NCBI GenBank assembly: GCA_039545275.1
Contig: BCHS01000002.1
Span: 248,001-312,000 of the forward strand
Direction: 5' to 3'
DNA from: Pseudomicrostroma phylloplanum
Lineage: Eukaryota; Basidiomycota; Exobasidiomycetes; Microstromatales
DNA: 64,000 nucleotides
Positions within the stretch are counted from its first letter, which is position 1, and every line of letters begins with the position of its first letter. The notes beneath the pieces are model-generated. The model did no database searches and was not told the origin of the DNA. It saw only the letters and a program-made list of their open reading frames with translations. A program made the position numbers and the translations under genes. Of the stretch, positions 44,317-55,406 are shown piece by piece.

Positions 44317-45268
44317 CTATAGATGCTTCCGAGCGCTTGCTTTCACCTTTGTGTCGAACGACTGCGACACGATCGGGGCATTGAGATCATGAAAGGGATT
44401 CTGGACGATCTGAGAGGAGCAGCGAAAGCTAAGGCATCAGTCCAGCGCCTTTCTTAATCACGAGAACAGGGCCTCAGCTACCACTTCTGCAAAGACTCAC
44501 CTTGACCCAGAGCTCCCAGATATCCAAGAAGAAGTTCCGGATACCGTCGTCGTGCTTGTGTTCATGTAGAATGAGGAACTTGACGTCTGTCGATTGATCA
44601 AGGTGTACCATGCAGCGTCAGCACGTCCTCGGTGTAGGCGTTGGAATAGCAGTCGTTGGAGCGATACTCACTTCCGGGTACAAGAAAAGCCGAAGTGGTC
44701 CACTCATTGATCCTGTCCACCGCTTTCATATACCTAGGAGCGGGGTTAAGGGTGAGAGAGACCTTGTGAGCCCATTGAATCTCTACAGCTCCTCTCCTGC
44801 TCCCGCTGTCAGACCTGCTCCTACCGGCACTCACATCAACCCATTCGAGAACTGCTTGTCCTCCACCACGTCCAGCGAGCTATGCGCGATCATCTGCAAG
44901 ACGTGCTTATCATTGTACCTCCCAAAGCCAATCCCTTTTCCCTCTTCCGACCCTGCACCTCCAGCAGAGGCATTGCCGGCAGAGCTGCTGCCACCTCCAG
45001 TAGTACGAGACGAAGCGGAGGAGGAGGAGAGCCCTCCAGCAAGCGCACCGAGGGCTCCTCCGAAGCCAAAGAGGCCTCCTGAGCTCCCCTGAGATGCACC
45101 GTCGTCTTGAGAAGCGCTGTTGAGGCTGCTCTGCTGATTGGAAGAGGAAGAGGAGGAAGAGGAGGAGAAGAAGGAGGCTGCTCCGGATGATGTGCTCGGT
45201 TTGGAGGCTAGGTCGGCCGTGTAGAGCGGGTTGTCGCGGGTGCCGACGATGACAAAGTAGTAGCTCAT
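44317..45268 (-). CDS. TRS20: TRAPP complex subunit Trs20/sedlin (TRAPPC2)
   Basis: There are four exons: 45268-44835, 44733-44672, 44586-44501 and 44409-44317. The introns are 101, 85 and 91 nt and the protein has 224 residues. The sedlin fold is plain: MSYYFVIVGTRDNPLY at the start, VLQMIAHSSLDVVEDKQF, MYMKAVDRINEWTTSAFLVP, VKFLILHEHKHDDGIRNFF, IWELWVK, QNPFHDLNAPI, and the family ending KVKASARKHL. A Ser- and Gly-rich insert of about 85 residues sits between the first strand and the first helix, which explains the length beyond the usual 140-175. Trs20 is a core TRAPP subunit in ER-to-Golgi and autophagic membrane traffic, and it recruits TRAPPIII/II parts. Confidence 0.95.
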
Positions 45269-45549
45269 CACTTGACTCCGGCTGCCTTAGGCTGTTGGGC
45301 GGGACAATGGGAGGATTCTATGGGACAGAATCGAAGTGAGAAGGGAGAGCGTAGGATGCTTCGTGCAGCACGAGTGAGTGAGTGAGTGTGTGTGGGTCCA
45401 TGCGAGCGAGGCCGGAGACGCGGAGAGCGGAGCGGAACGGAAGATAGGACAGTGGACGAAGAGGCAGGCTGATCTATGCTTTTGAGCTTAGTGACTAGAA
45501 GTACAAAGTGATAATGAAAGACAGGAGAATAGGCCTCCACTGGGAGAAT
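45269..45549. promoter_or_regulatory. Trs20 promoter and Mdm12 3' UTR
   Basis: A spacer of 281 bases between two minus-strand genes. No gene is seen. Confidence 0.5.
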
Positions 45550-46960
45550 TCACGAAGGCAGGGCAATGGTATAAAAGTTGGGCCATACGAGCTGTCGCGG
45601 CAGGGGATGGAGGGGTTGAAGATTCAGTCTCTGGCAGATTGCTTTGGCGCCTGCGCCTCCCAACCTTGCTGATGCTCACCTCGTCCTCGACAGCCTTGCG
45701 AATCAGTTCGATAAGGAACTTCTCGACCTTCCCGACGTTCCGGAGAACATGCTTGTCTGCTTGACCGACCGAAGACTCGAGAGTGATCTGAGGGATGAGA
45801 CGCTCACCGAGGGTGAGAGGACGCTGAGGTGGCTGCATCTGCTGATGGGGCTGGCTCCGGCCTTCGTACCGACTACTCATACCGTTAGCCCCTACTGCGG
45901 GAAGAGTCGAGCTGATGCCGGAAGTCTTTGTTCCTGAGACACCATGCGGACTCTCCCCTGCATCACTGTCAGCTGCATCGTCTTCCACGAGCGATAGATG
46001 CACCTTCCTTCCTCTGCCATCGCCTTCCTCGAAAGCTACCACGCAGCCGGCCTGAACGCCTAGACCTATCACCGAGACACTTAATGGCAGCTCCATAAAG
46101 GCCGGCGTCGGGTGATTCACGAGTAAGGAGGTGCTGATCCCAAGCTTGAGTGTATTCGTAGACCACACGACCGAGAATTGCATCTGAAGATCAGGAATGG
46201 CAGACGCCGATGGGTTGTCTGAAGACTCATCTCCCGCGCCTTGCTCCCATTCTGCTGGAGAGCGTCCTTCGCGTCCGGAAGAGAAGCCAGCATGGGTAGG
46301 CGCGAAGCTGGATGACCTCCTCACGTCGGGACGAGAGTGGGAGGGTGGAGTCGGCGTCTGCCACGAAGGGAAATAGCCCGAGCCATTGTGATGACCGCCT
46401 AACAGCCCTTTGTTACCGAGGCCGGCCCCCCAAGCTGGTGTATTGAGTCCACTGTTCGAGACCGAGGCTGAGCCACTGGCCCAGTTGGGTATCGATGCGG
46501 GAAAGCTGGCCATCGAACCTCCTCCGCCGTGGACCTGCTGCAGCTCGTTAGTCGAATACTGCCGAAAAGTCTGGAGCCGGGGTGCGCTGGTGCCTTGGCC
46601 TAGGAAGGGATTGTTGTGTTCCGCGAGCTTGCTGAGGTGCTGACTTGGCCTCATGTGCTCTTCTCCTGGTAGGGTGATGTCTCCGTCTTCCATCATCATC
46701 GAGGTAGCTCCAGGCCGTGCGCTCCTGCGCGTAGCTCCTTCCTTGGCCGCCTGGCCCTCGATGTCTACGAATTGCCTCCATACATCTCCTATCTGGGTAA
46801 GGCGTACATCCGGTGGGTCGTTGCCGAAGTCGAGGGAGGTGAGGGAAATTGGTCCGATGAAGTCTGGTCGAGCTGCCGCGGCGAGGGAGCGATTGAGCTT
46901 GGCGAGGAGGGACTGGGCCAATTCCCCGTCCAGGAGGGACCAGTCGAGCTCCAACGACAT
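45550..46960 (-). CDS. MDM12: ERMES subunit Mdm12
   Basis: There are two exons, 46960-45680 and 45591-45550, with an 88-nt intron, giving 440 residues. The start MSLELDWSLL and the block FIGPISLTSLDFGNDPPDVRL are the family's N-terminal SMP strand pattern. The lipid-binding SMP barrel continues at LQMQFSVVWSTNTLKLGIST and MELPLSVSVIGLGVQAGCVV, then LIPQITLESSVGQADKHVLR and VEKFLIELIRKAVEDE. The tiny second exon supplies LVWPNFYTIALPS, the expected C-terminus. A Gly/Ser-rich insertion of about 150 residues splits the barrel, common in fungal Mdm12. The protein bridges ER-bound Mmm1 to outer-membrane Mdm34/Mdm10 and transfers phospholipids between ER and mitochondria. Confidence 0.95.
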
Positions 46961-47333
46961 TCAATGAGCCACGCCGGAGCAGAGGCGATGGTGTGCTGGG
47001 TGAGGAGTAGGCAAGAAAGGCAAGAAAGAGTCGGGACGGAAGTGGTGGAAGAGGGACGAGGTCCACCGGCTGGAGAAGCGGGACGCGAAGTTGGGACTCC
47101 GCTCTCGCGTTGAGTGCACGGAAACAGAGGCGCGACAGATTTGATTGAGGCAGCGGGCAGACTCTCAGAGACAATCAGCCAGAAGGGACCCACCCTCTCA
47201 CATCTCCACGTCACTCGCCCGCCATCTTCACCATCGTCCCTCGCCTTTGCTCATACCATCGACGTCCAGCAGTGACATCCGCAATCACAAGGGGGGCGCC
47301 ATCCCCGCAAGCTGTCTGGCCTGCATCTCCACC
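46961..47333. promoter_or_regulatory. Divergent promoter, Mdm12 and SNF2/RING gene
   Basis: A 373-base head-to-head spacer. The frame upstream of the SNF2 gene is open but has no ATG. No gene is supported. Confidence 0.5.
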
Positions 47334-50300
47334 ATGTCCTTCTCGGGCCGAGTCAACGGGGCCCAGAAAGCCCAACCAATCGTCATAGACGACTACGACT
47401 CAGACGAGCTCCCTCCCCTCAAGCTCGTACAGAAGACGCCCAGTCGTCAGACCTCAAGCAAGAGCAGCCAAGGTAGCTCTACCGACAAGAGGAGCCAGAG
47501 CAGTGCATCTCAGCGCTACTTTAGTCAGTCTAGCCCTATCCGGGGTGAAGCTAGTGCGCCCCTCTCCACATTGGACACAAACGAATCAGGTGGGAGCTCG
47601 CATCGCCCTTTCAGGCACGGTACGAAGTTTGACTCGAAGGCCAGCTCAAGAGCCGTACCCTCGTCAGCTCGAGCTTCGTCCCTGACGAGCCATCGACCTC
47701 CTAAGAGAGAGCGAGGAGAAATCATTGTGCTCTCCTCTGACGAAGACGACTCAAGCAGTTCACGAGCGCCGCCCCCTGCGAAGCGCCGGATCGTCATCGT
47801 CAAGAAGCGCCCCAATACTCCATCTCAGAAGGCTGAAGCTGAAGACGAAGATTCTCTGGTTACTACCGAGGCGGACGGCGATGGCAGTGCCCAGCCTGTT
47901 GCGAACGGCAGCCAAATCGCGTCGCAAGACGTCAAGCCTCTGACAGCTGAAGACGCGCCAATTTCGGTCGAGAAAATAGATGAGTCTCCCGCAGTCTCAG
48001 GCTCTCAAGACGCTAGAGAGGAGGCCGACGGGGTAGCAGAAAGAGACAGGCCAAAGCCTGAGACGAGTATCACGCCCGGAGAGAGAGACCAGCACGAAGA
48101 ACATGCAGCGATACCTCCCGGTCTTACCGAGGCTCCATCGATCGTTTGGGAGCCTGGTATGAACATGGATGCTTTGGTGACACCATGGGAGAGTAAGCCA
48201 ACGGCGATGTCACTTTCTGAGCAGTCCTCTGCTGTTGCAGGGCCCTCTGGAAGCACTCCCTCCCACCTAACCACACCGGCTGACGGCGCTACTTCAGCAC
48301 CCGGCTCTGGCGAAGCAAACAGGGCTGCACTCCTAGTGGACCGCGGTGCTGAGATGCCTGGCGCGTTCAGATCAGGACCTGACCAGATGACCAGTGACAC
48401 TGCTGGCGTCAACGAGGACACCGACGCTGCAGCCCCCCTGCCATTCCCCTCTATTTGGGCCCAAGCGATCAACGGACTGTCCATGCTGACAAATGCAGTC
48501 ACTGATGAGGGAGCTACAATGGCAGATGCACTGGGTCAAATCTTCCAAGCCGACGAGGAAGCTATCGCAGACATGGCGAACCTGAAGCCATGTTCTGCAG
48601 CTGCCCTTCAGCAATTGAAAGATGCTGGTCTGAAGACGACTCTAAAGAACCACCAATCTTCTGGACTCAAGTTCCTCGTCGATTCGGAGCATCGGCAGCT
48701 ACCTGGCCCTCGGGAGGGCGACGTCTGCCTGTGGGGTGCGCGGNGGGGAACTCGTGGCAACCTCTTCTACGTCAACAGAGTGTCGCATGATGTTGACAAG
48801 AGCCCCAAGTTGCCTCGAGGAGCTATCCTGTCAGACGCCATGGGCTTGGGAAAGACGCTTACTATCTTAGCTTTGATTCTCGCGCCGGACGACGGAAAAG
48901 GTATTATAGATGCTCTTGACGTAGGGAAGGGCAAAGCCCCAACTTCAGGCAATAACGCTAAGCTAAGCGCAAAAGAAGAGGTCAAAGCAAAGCCTCGAAA
49001 GAAGCGCCTTGTCATGCCTACCATGGGTACCCCTCTAGACTTGGACTCTGACATCGAGTGGAGTAGCTCCTCAGGCGATGAGTCCGAAGACAAGGAAGCG
49101 TCGCAGAAGAAGCTACCCACGCTCATTGTCTGCCCTCTCTCCGTCGTGTCCAATTGGGTAGGACAGGTGAAGACCCACCTCGATGCAAAGAAATTTCGCA
49201 TCGGAGTCCTTCATGGTCCTGAGGGAGTCAAGCTGCAGAAGGAGAAGAATTGGTCCAAGTACAACGTCATTGTCACCACCTACGATGTCCTTGCATCTTG
49301 CTACAGACACCTCGCACTTCTCAAGGGCCACGTCAAGCGAGAGATTGAATTTGAGGATCAGGAAAAGGCCCTACGAAAAAGTCTAGACAGTTATGAGAGG
49401 TTCGTACTGCAGGAGCGGGGCCTTCCCGCTCTTGCCGCCGCTAAAGAGGTGAGTGTCTTCCGCGCGAGGCGATTCTACTGAGCAGCCGACTTGAAGAGGC
49501 CGAAGTGGTAGATGAAGTGACGCAAGGCTAGCTTGAGCTTCGAGCTGACCAGAACCTACTGGCTTCGGGTCTCCAGAGATCAGCGCAGGCTCTCAAGGAG
49601 CTCAAAGCAAGGCAAGCAAAGCATCGCCTGATCTGTCCTACAACCACTGGCAAGACAGATGAAAAGAAAAGGGAAATCTGCTTTGCTCGCGCTCGTAAAT
49701 TTCGCAGGAACACCAGCGAAGGGATCGGTGAAGAGGATCTCCCTGTGATCGAGAAGGAAGAAGACTTGCTCTATTGCTGGTCCGGCAAGGTGCGAAAGCC
49801 CGAGAATGAAAGAATCTTTCACGAAGAGTGGAAGAGGATCGTGCTGGACGAAGCGCATGTCGTACGCAACCCCTCGACAATCGCATACAACGCCGTCTTG
49901 GCTCTCAAAGCTGACCGACGGCATGCTGTCACTGGCACGCCTCTCATCAACAAGACAAATGACATAGGCAGTCTGGCCGCCTGGATCGGTGTCAGTCCGT
50001 ATGCCGGCCAGCCCAATCAGGGCTTATGGACCAACACCGTCGAGAACAGTATCAAGAAGGAAGATGCCTCAGGAATCCGCATTCTGAGATCGATCACAAA
50101 ATCTCTGGTCTGCCTCCGAACGAAGGAGATGCGGATTGATGGAAAGGCGCTCGTTGAATTGCCCCCCATGAAGATTCACAGCATGCCTCTTGAGCTGAAG
50201 CCCGACGACCGAATCTTCTACGATAACGCCGAGATGGCACTCCGTCAGCGTATCGTACAGATGGTGGAAGACGGCGAGCTTGATGGCAACCAGAGCTGCA

Positions 50301-51472
50301 TCCTAGTCTTCCTGGCGCGCATGCGTCAACTAGCAATCGATCGAAGGCTAGTACCCGCAGACCTGATCGAACGAATTCTGGACGCGGATCTGACAGATGG
50401 TCAGCCAGCGCAGCCAGGCAATGACGAGTCGCATGCGCTGTCTCACGCGCAAATTGAGGCTCTTCAGGAGAGGCTGAGCTCGGCAGTCGACATGTATGAA
50501 GACTGTCCAATCTGCATGGAGGCGTTCACCAGAGAGAACGACCCGGTCATAACTTGGTGCAAGCACATCTTCCATCGCACTTGCATCGAACAGTCCATAG
50601 CCAGCAACCCTACCTGTCCCTTGGATCGATATCCTCTGGTGAGGAGCACCAGACTCATCAATCTCCCGGTGGAAGTGGAGCCTCAGGAACTCCTGCACAG
50701 TGAAGGCTCAATAGATGGAATCAAGATCGATGCTATCATCGAAATCACACGGATGGTCGAAGCGAGCGGGGACGACAAGATCATCGTATTTAGCAACTTC
50801 ACAAGTCTCCTCAAGCTTGTAGAGAAGCGACTCGAGTCAGAGAATGTTCCTTTTGTCAGCTTCTACGGCTCTCACACCAAGAATCAGCGAGACGCCGCTC
50901 TCGCCTCTTTCGCCAGGCCTCTTCCCAAATCTGTCAACCTTGGACGACCGGGATCTGGCGGCTCGGCTGCTGCTGGGCCATCTTCAGGCAGTGCTCTCCT
51001 AGACTGGCTGGACAGAGTAGACTTGGCACTGCCAGCAGCAGGAACATCGCACACCATCGGCGGTACGAAGTCTGCAAGCAAGGCCATTCCTCGTATCATC
51101 TTGATGTCGATTGGCGCGGGCAGCGTGGGCATCAACCTCACTGCTGCCTCTCATGTCATCCTCGTTGACCCGTGGTGGCAATCTGCCATCGAGGAGCAAG
51201 CCTTTGCCCGAGCTCACCGCCTCGGTCAGACGAAGCCTGTCAACGTGTATCGCCTCATCAGCGCTAGGACTGTGGAAGAGCGTGTCATCAAAATTGCGCA
51301 AGAGAAGGCGCAGCTATCTAGCTTTGCACTGCAGGGTGTCACTTTCAAGGGCAAGGCACTCTGGAAGGCCTCGGACAGTCAGCAGGCACGATTGCGTGAC
51401 CTGGGAGCCATGTTCGGCATGAACGCTGAAGAAATGGCCCGTATCTCGAGGGCGAATCGACTGCGCAGGTGA
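47334..51472 (+). CDS. SNF2-family translocase with RING finger (Rad5/Rad16/Uls1-like)
   Basis: There are two exons, 47334-49448 and 49532-51472, with an 83-nt intron, giving 1351 residues. The N-terminal 450 or so residues are disordered and acidic, with possible SUMO-interacting strings (PIVIDDYDSDEL, EIIVLSSDEDD). The ATPase starts near KNHQSSGLKFLVDSEHRQLP and has SDAMGLGKTLTILALIL (about residue 505), TLIVCPLSVVSNW, and VLDEAHVVRNP (about 811). A C3HC4 RING lies inside the ATPase (CPICMEAF, then CKHIFHRTC, CPLDRYP; about 1029-1070). Helicase-C has KIIVFSNFTSLLKLVEKRL, SIGAGSVGINLTAASHVIL and ARAHRLGQTKPVNVYRL. I infer a DNA-damage or SUMO-targeted ubiquitin ligase/translocase; which subfamily is uncertain. 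Base 48744 is N, leaving one residue near 471 unknown. Confidence 0.92.
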
Positions 51473-51763
51473 AGGAAACTTACTGCTTGAGGGCCATCGG
51501 AGCACTCGCATCCTGACACTATCACACGAATCATTATATAGAGTCGCCTGTCTCACCTTTGGGCGCATCGACTTTCTCATGTACATCACTCTCCGTCTGC
51601 GTTCCCTATTAGTCATCTACTCATGTATCTTTCTCTCAGGTCTTCACCTTTGTAGTCCTCTATACCACGCATCGCATTCAACCTCAGCTACAACGTTGCG
51701 GGGCACATCCCAGGTCGTATGAGGCGACGTTGATTGAGCGGCAACCCCTCCATCTGCCCCTTT
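51473..51763. other. Convergent 3' region
   Basis: A spacer of 291 bases between the SNF2 gene and the secreted-protein gene stops. No gene is seen. Confidence 0.5.
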
Positions 51764-52543
51764 CTATTGGCTGCACTGCGACTTACTGCTACCCCCACCC
51801 GCAGCAAAGCACCCCTTGATCCTACCTGCCCACCCGCCCTTCTTCTTGTGCCTCCCCCCATTCCCACTCCCACTCCCACTAGCACCAGCATCTCCCGCCA
51901 TCCCCGCTCCTCCCTTGTTCTTCTTCGGATCCAGCCACCCAGGTGTAGACCAAGAAGAGATACTCTCCTGACCCGTATCCCCCCAGCTCATCCTATCCGA
52001 CTTTGGACTCGCAGAGCGGGGCGTAGAGCCACCCTCGCCACGTCCGCGTCCGCGTCCGTGAGTAAGTGCAAGTCCATACCCGTAGCCGTGCCCGTGTGCG
52101 CTTGGTGAACCCCAAGGTGAGCCTCTGAGCGTAGAGAGTGGAGACTGTGCCCGCCCTGGGGAGTGGGAGTCGTCTGGGCCCGGCCCGACGAATTCTGGTG
52201 GGGGGAAGCGCGGCGGGGAGATGACGCCTGGACGTCGACGTCGGCGCGCACTGCGAAAGGACGGGCCCCATGAGGAGGATGTCGGCGCTGGTGCTGGTGC
52301 TGGCGTTGCTGGGGAGGGGTTGCGCTGCCCATTGGAGCCGAGGAGCTGCTCTCGCTCCCAGCCGGAGACGGTCGAGTCGGAGGGGATGGACATTACCATT
52401 CCTCTTGCATGAAGCTTCAACTGGAGGCCATGATAATGGTAGTGGTGGTCGTGGTGGGGCTGAGAAGACGTGGGAGACGTGGAGTGAGCGTTGGCCGCTG
52501 CCAGCAGGGCAAAGGTGAGACTGAGGAAAGGCAAAAGTCTCAT
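51764..52543 (-). CDS. Predicted secreted protein with His-rich start, no known family
   Basis: This is an intronless frame of 259 residues. Residues 1-19 (MRLLPFLSLTFALLAAANA) are a clear signal peptide with an AxA cleavage site. The mature part begins with a His cluster (PHHDHHYHYHG, near 29-39). It continues as Pro/Ser/Gly/Arg-rich sequence with no globular signature, and ends in a Lys/Gly-rich tail with two Cys (GCF and SQCSQ). No membrane segment or GPI signal follows. I do not recognise a family. It could be a cell-wall or effector-like secreted protein, and the His cluster could bind metal. Both are inference. The frame is low in complexity, so gene status is less certain than for its neighbours. 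Confidence 0.6.
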   Translation of the reverse strand: MRLLPFLSLTFALLAAANAHSTSPTSSQPHHDHHYHYHGLQLKLHARGMVMSIPSDSTVSGWEREQLLGSNGQRNPSPATPAPAPAPTSSSWGPSFRSARRRRRPGVISPPRFPPPEFVGPGPDDSHSPGRAQSPLSTLRGSPWGSPSAHGHGYGYGLALTHGRGRGRGEGGSTPRSASPKSDRMSWGDTGQESISSWSTPGWLDPKKNKGGAGMAGDAGASGSGSGNGGRHKKKGGWAGRIKGCFAAGGGSSKSQCSQ

Positions 52544-52780
52544 CGTGATGGATGTAGGACTAGGTGGGGGAGAGAAACTCGTCGATAAGGCTCTTCAGCT
52601 GGGCGCAGAAGATCCTCCAAGCGAGGCGAGGAAACCAGACTTTATGTAGCTCGAGGTAGGATCAGACTCGTCTCTTCGTGCTCTGGCTCAGAGCACATCT
52701 AAAAGAAGCAACACAATCGAACCAGCTGCCACAGCAACCGTTTCCCCGGTTCACTGTCGTGTCGGTTTTGGCATAAGTCG

Positions 52781-52800
52781 CGTTGCGTTGCGTTGCGTTG
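52781..52800. repeat. (CGTTG)4 pentanucleotide repeat
   Basis: Four perfect units lie about 240 bases upstream of the secreted-protein ATG. Confidence 0.8.
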
Positions 52801-53116
52801 CCTCTTTGCCCTCGACAATCTTCTCGGGTATGAAATCGTCTTCGGCATTTTTTCAAGATCGCGTGTTTGCTATACCGATTCGCACGAACGAATTCACGTC
52901 CTTCTTTGCGTATTGACAGACTTGAAACGATTGGGACTTCCGACGTTGGGGCTGGCGGACAGGGGACTGGCGTGTGCTGTCGGGTCCGAGGAGCATGACA
53001 TCGACTATGATGGCAGAGGCGACAACGACCTCACCGTGACGGCAGAAGACCAGACATGGCCACAGGTAGAAGTGCATTGACATAGTGTGATCAACGATGA
53101 GGTAGATATCAAAATT

Positions 53117-53138
53117 GTGTGAGTGTGTGTGTGTGTGA
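53117..53138. repeat. (GT)n tract
   Basis: A GT dinucleotide run, with one GA interruption, in the Rcd1 3' region. Confidence 0.7.
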
Positions 53139-53522
53139 GAGTGAGTGCATGTGCATGTGAGTGACGAGCAGGAGAAAGTCGAAAGACCGAAGAAGATACA
53201 GAGGAGTGTACAGTACAGAACACATGGATGTTGAAGAGGGCGATGGTAATGATGACGATGAAGAGGGCCTACCTGGAGGATAGGAGGATCTTATGCGCAT
53301 GCGTGGAAGGTAGAGCAAGAGGGGGAGGGTTCGCCAGCTTGCACCTCCCAGATCGTTATGTTGAGGAGATGTGGAAAGCCGCAGGGTGGACCAGATATCA
53401 ATATTCGAAACCCACCGTTCCTTTCCTGCCCAGGTGCTTGAAGCGCGCCATGCGAGTGCGCTACGGCCGTGTGACAACAGACTGTAGCTCGCCTGAGGAT
53501 AATTTCGTGCAGCCCGGCCCGA

Positions 53523-54946
53523 CTACGACTCTACTCGATCGGAGAGATTGAGCAGGAGAGTGGCCAAGCAACGCTTCGTAATCTGGGGCAAAGCAAAGCA
53601 GGAGCCGGAATTTGGATCGGGTCAGCAGCGGTGCGACGAGTCAAGGGAAGGCTCTCTCGCTGTACTCACGTGGTCATTCTTGAGCAACTGGCTAAATGTT
53701 GCATCTCGCAAAGGTGCAGGAAGACATGCTCGCAATGCTTCTCGCGCTCTGCATGCGTGCAAGGTGGGATGGATTGTTTAGCAAAATGGAAAGCTGGCTG
53801 GCGACCGTGCAGCGAGTTGCTCGGGAGGTGACTCACCTAGGATTATCGCTCAGCCTCAGGTAGCATCTGACGACGTGCTTCAACAGCCTGACCGCTCCGG
53901 TCTCCTCGATGCCGCTGACCATGTTGGAGAGGACTGTTCCCACGGCATAGAACCGCTCGTACGTCTGACAGACGTAAGCCAGGCCAACGTCGTCAAGCAA
54001 GATCTTCTGTACGATGAAGATGGCGACGGTCTTGCTGAGCTCCGATCCGGTTTCCATGATTCGCAGACAGAGAGGAATAATTTCCGTAGACAAGAGGAAG
54101 GTGATGACCTGCGAATTGTCCGATTGCTTGACCAGAGCTCCGATGACCCCTAGAGAGGTCAGTCGGAGGTACTCAAACGGTCGAGTCTTGGACGTTGTAT
54201 TGAGGAATGGGTACAGGAACAGTGGGATGTGAGCTGTGGTGAAAAGTGGTACCGGGGATAGATGATCGTCAGTAAGGGTCACCGGAGAATTCCCTGCCAG
54301 CCGGCGACTGACCTTGCAGGAACAGAGATCTGGTCTCCTGATGGCTGGCTACACATTGCAGCAGGGCCAGTGCGTTGCAGACTCTATTGCTGGCGTGAGC
54401 GGTGAGAGCAGGCGGGCTGAGGAGTGGGTATACTGCGATGATCTCCTGCAACAGACTGCTCATGACTCCAAAGGAGTGCCACAGGACTAGCGCCAAGTCC
54501 TCGTACTGCTCCCTCTTCTTGCTCAGCTCCAGCAGAGCCGTCTCCCTGCGTGCTTCAGACCCATCCTTTTGTGCGGAAGTAGATGTGGGATCTGGGCGTT
54601 GACAGAGCTGCGAGATGAGGTGGTAGACGGAGAGGGCAGTAGTGGGTGTTCCCCCTGGTCCGGTGCCCGCTGGAATGGCTGGCCCGGATGTGGGAGGTGG
54701 GCCGGCCGAGGAGAGGAGAGATGAGGCTTGCGGTGCGGATAGATCTAGGTTGGGGTGAGCATTGCTGTTGCCCAGTTGTGGAGTGCCGGCACCGTCGGCG
54801 TTTTGCGAGAGATGAAAAGAGGGATGATGTTGATGCTGCGAGTGATGAGGATGACCTTGCTGCTGCTGTAGTGGCTGCGTCTGTTGCGGGTGAACGACGC
54901 CTCTGGAGGCCAGCTGCGAGGCCTGACCCAGAGACGCTGCGTCCAT
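53523..54946 (-). CDS. CCR4-NOT subunit Rcd1/Caf40 (CNOT9)
   Basis: There are four exons: 54946-54313, 54233-53837, 53748-53670 and 53582-53523. The introns are 79, 88 and 87 nt and the protein has 389 residues. The armadillo-repeat Rcd1 core runs from [10 protein letters not shown] and [20 protein letters not shown] through [59 protein letters not shown] and, across the splices, [14 protein letters not shown] and [12 protein letters not shown], ending [13 protein letters not shown]. The N-terminal 90 or so residues are Gln/His/Pro-rich. The first in-frame ATG is at 54946; the frame is open upstream from a GTG, so a short upstream exon is possible. The protein helps recruit CCR4-NOT to mRNAs for deadenylation and repression. 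Confidence 0.95.
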
Positions 54947-55406
54947 GAGAGGGTGCGAAGGCGATGCAGATGCCCGCTTGCTCACTGGATGTCGAAGGAT
55001 AGGTAGAAGAATCTCAGCGGAGCTACTCGGAGGAGATTGTGTATCGCCTTGTGTTGACCGACTGCCTGAGGTGGGCGAGGATGTGGTGGTGTGAGATGGG
55101 CAGGCTGGGTGGTGAGGCTGGGTGGTGAGGCTGGTAGCGGTGAGCCAAGTGAGTGGAAGTATCGCCTCTCGCCTCTAAGCGGACCAGGGGCCGGGGGCAC
55201 TTCTGGCTGGGCGTCTGTTCCCCCGCGCGCGCTGGTGTGTGTGCGCCTGGCTGGGCGAGAGTTGACTGTCTGCGTCGCCCGCCTTTGCGTCTCACCCGAG
55301 AAGCAGCAGAAGCCAACCTTAGAGTGGAGAAGGTAAAGAAGATCAACCGCCGACGACGTCCACGTACAGGGACACTCACGTACAGGTGCGAGTCAAGGGG
55401 CAGATC
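54947..55406. promoter_or_regulatory. Divergent promoter, Rcd1 and GLTSCR1-domain gene
   Basis: A 460-base head-to-head spacer with GGTGGTGAGGCTG-type imperfect repeats near 55105-55135. No gene is supported. Confidence 0.5.

Larger units (their letters stand above)
52544..53522. promoter_or_regulatory. Upstream region of the secreted-protein gene
   Basis: The 979 bases hold that gene's promoter and the 3' UTR of the Rcd1 gene, both minus-strand. A (CGTTG)4 run and a (GT)n tract are listed separately. No gene is supported. Confidence 0.45.
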
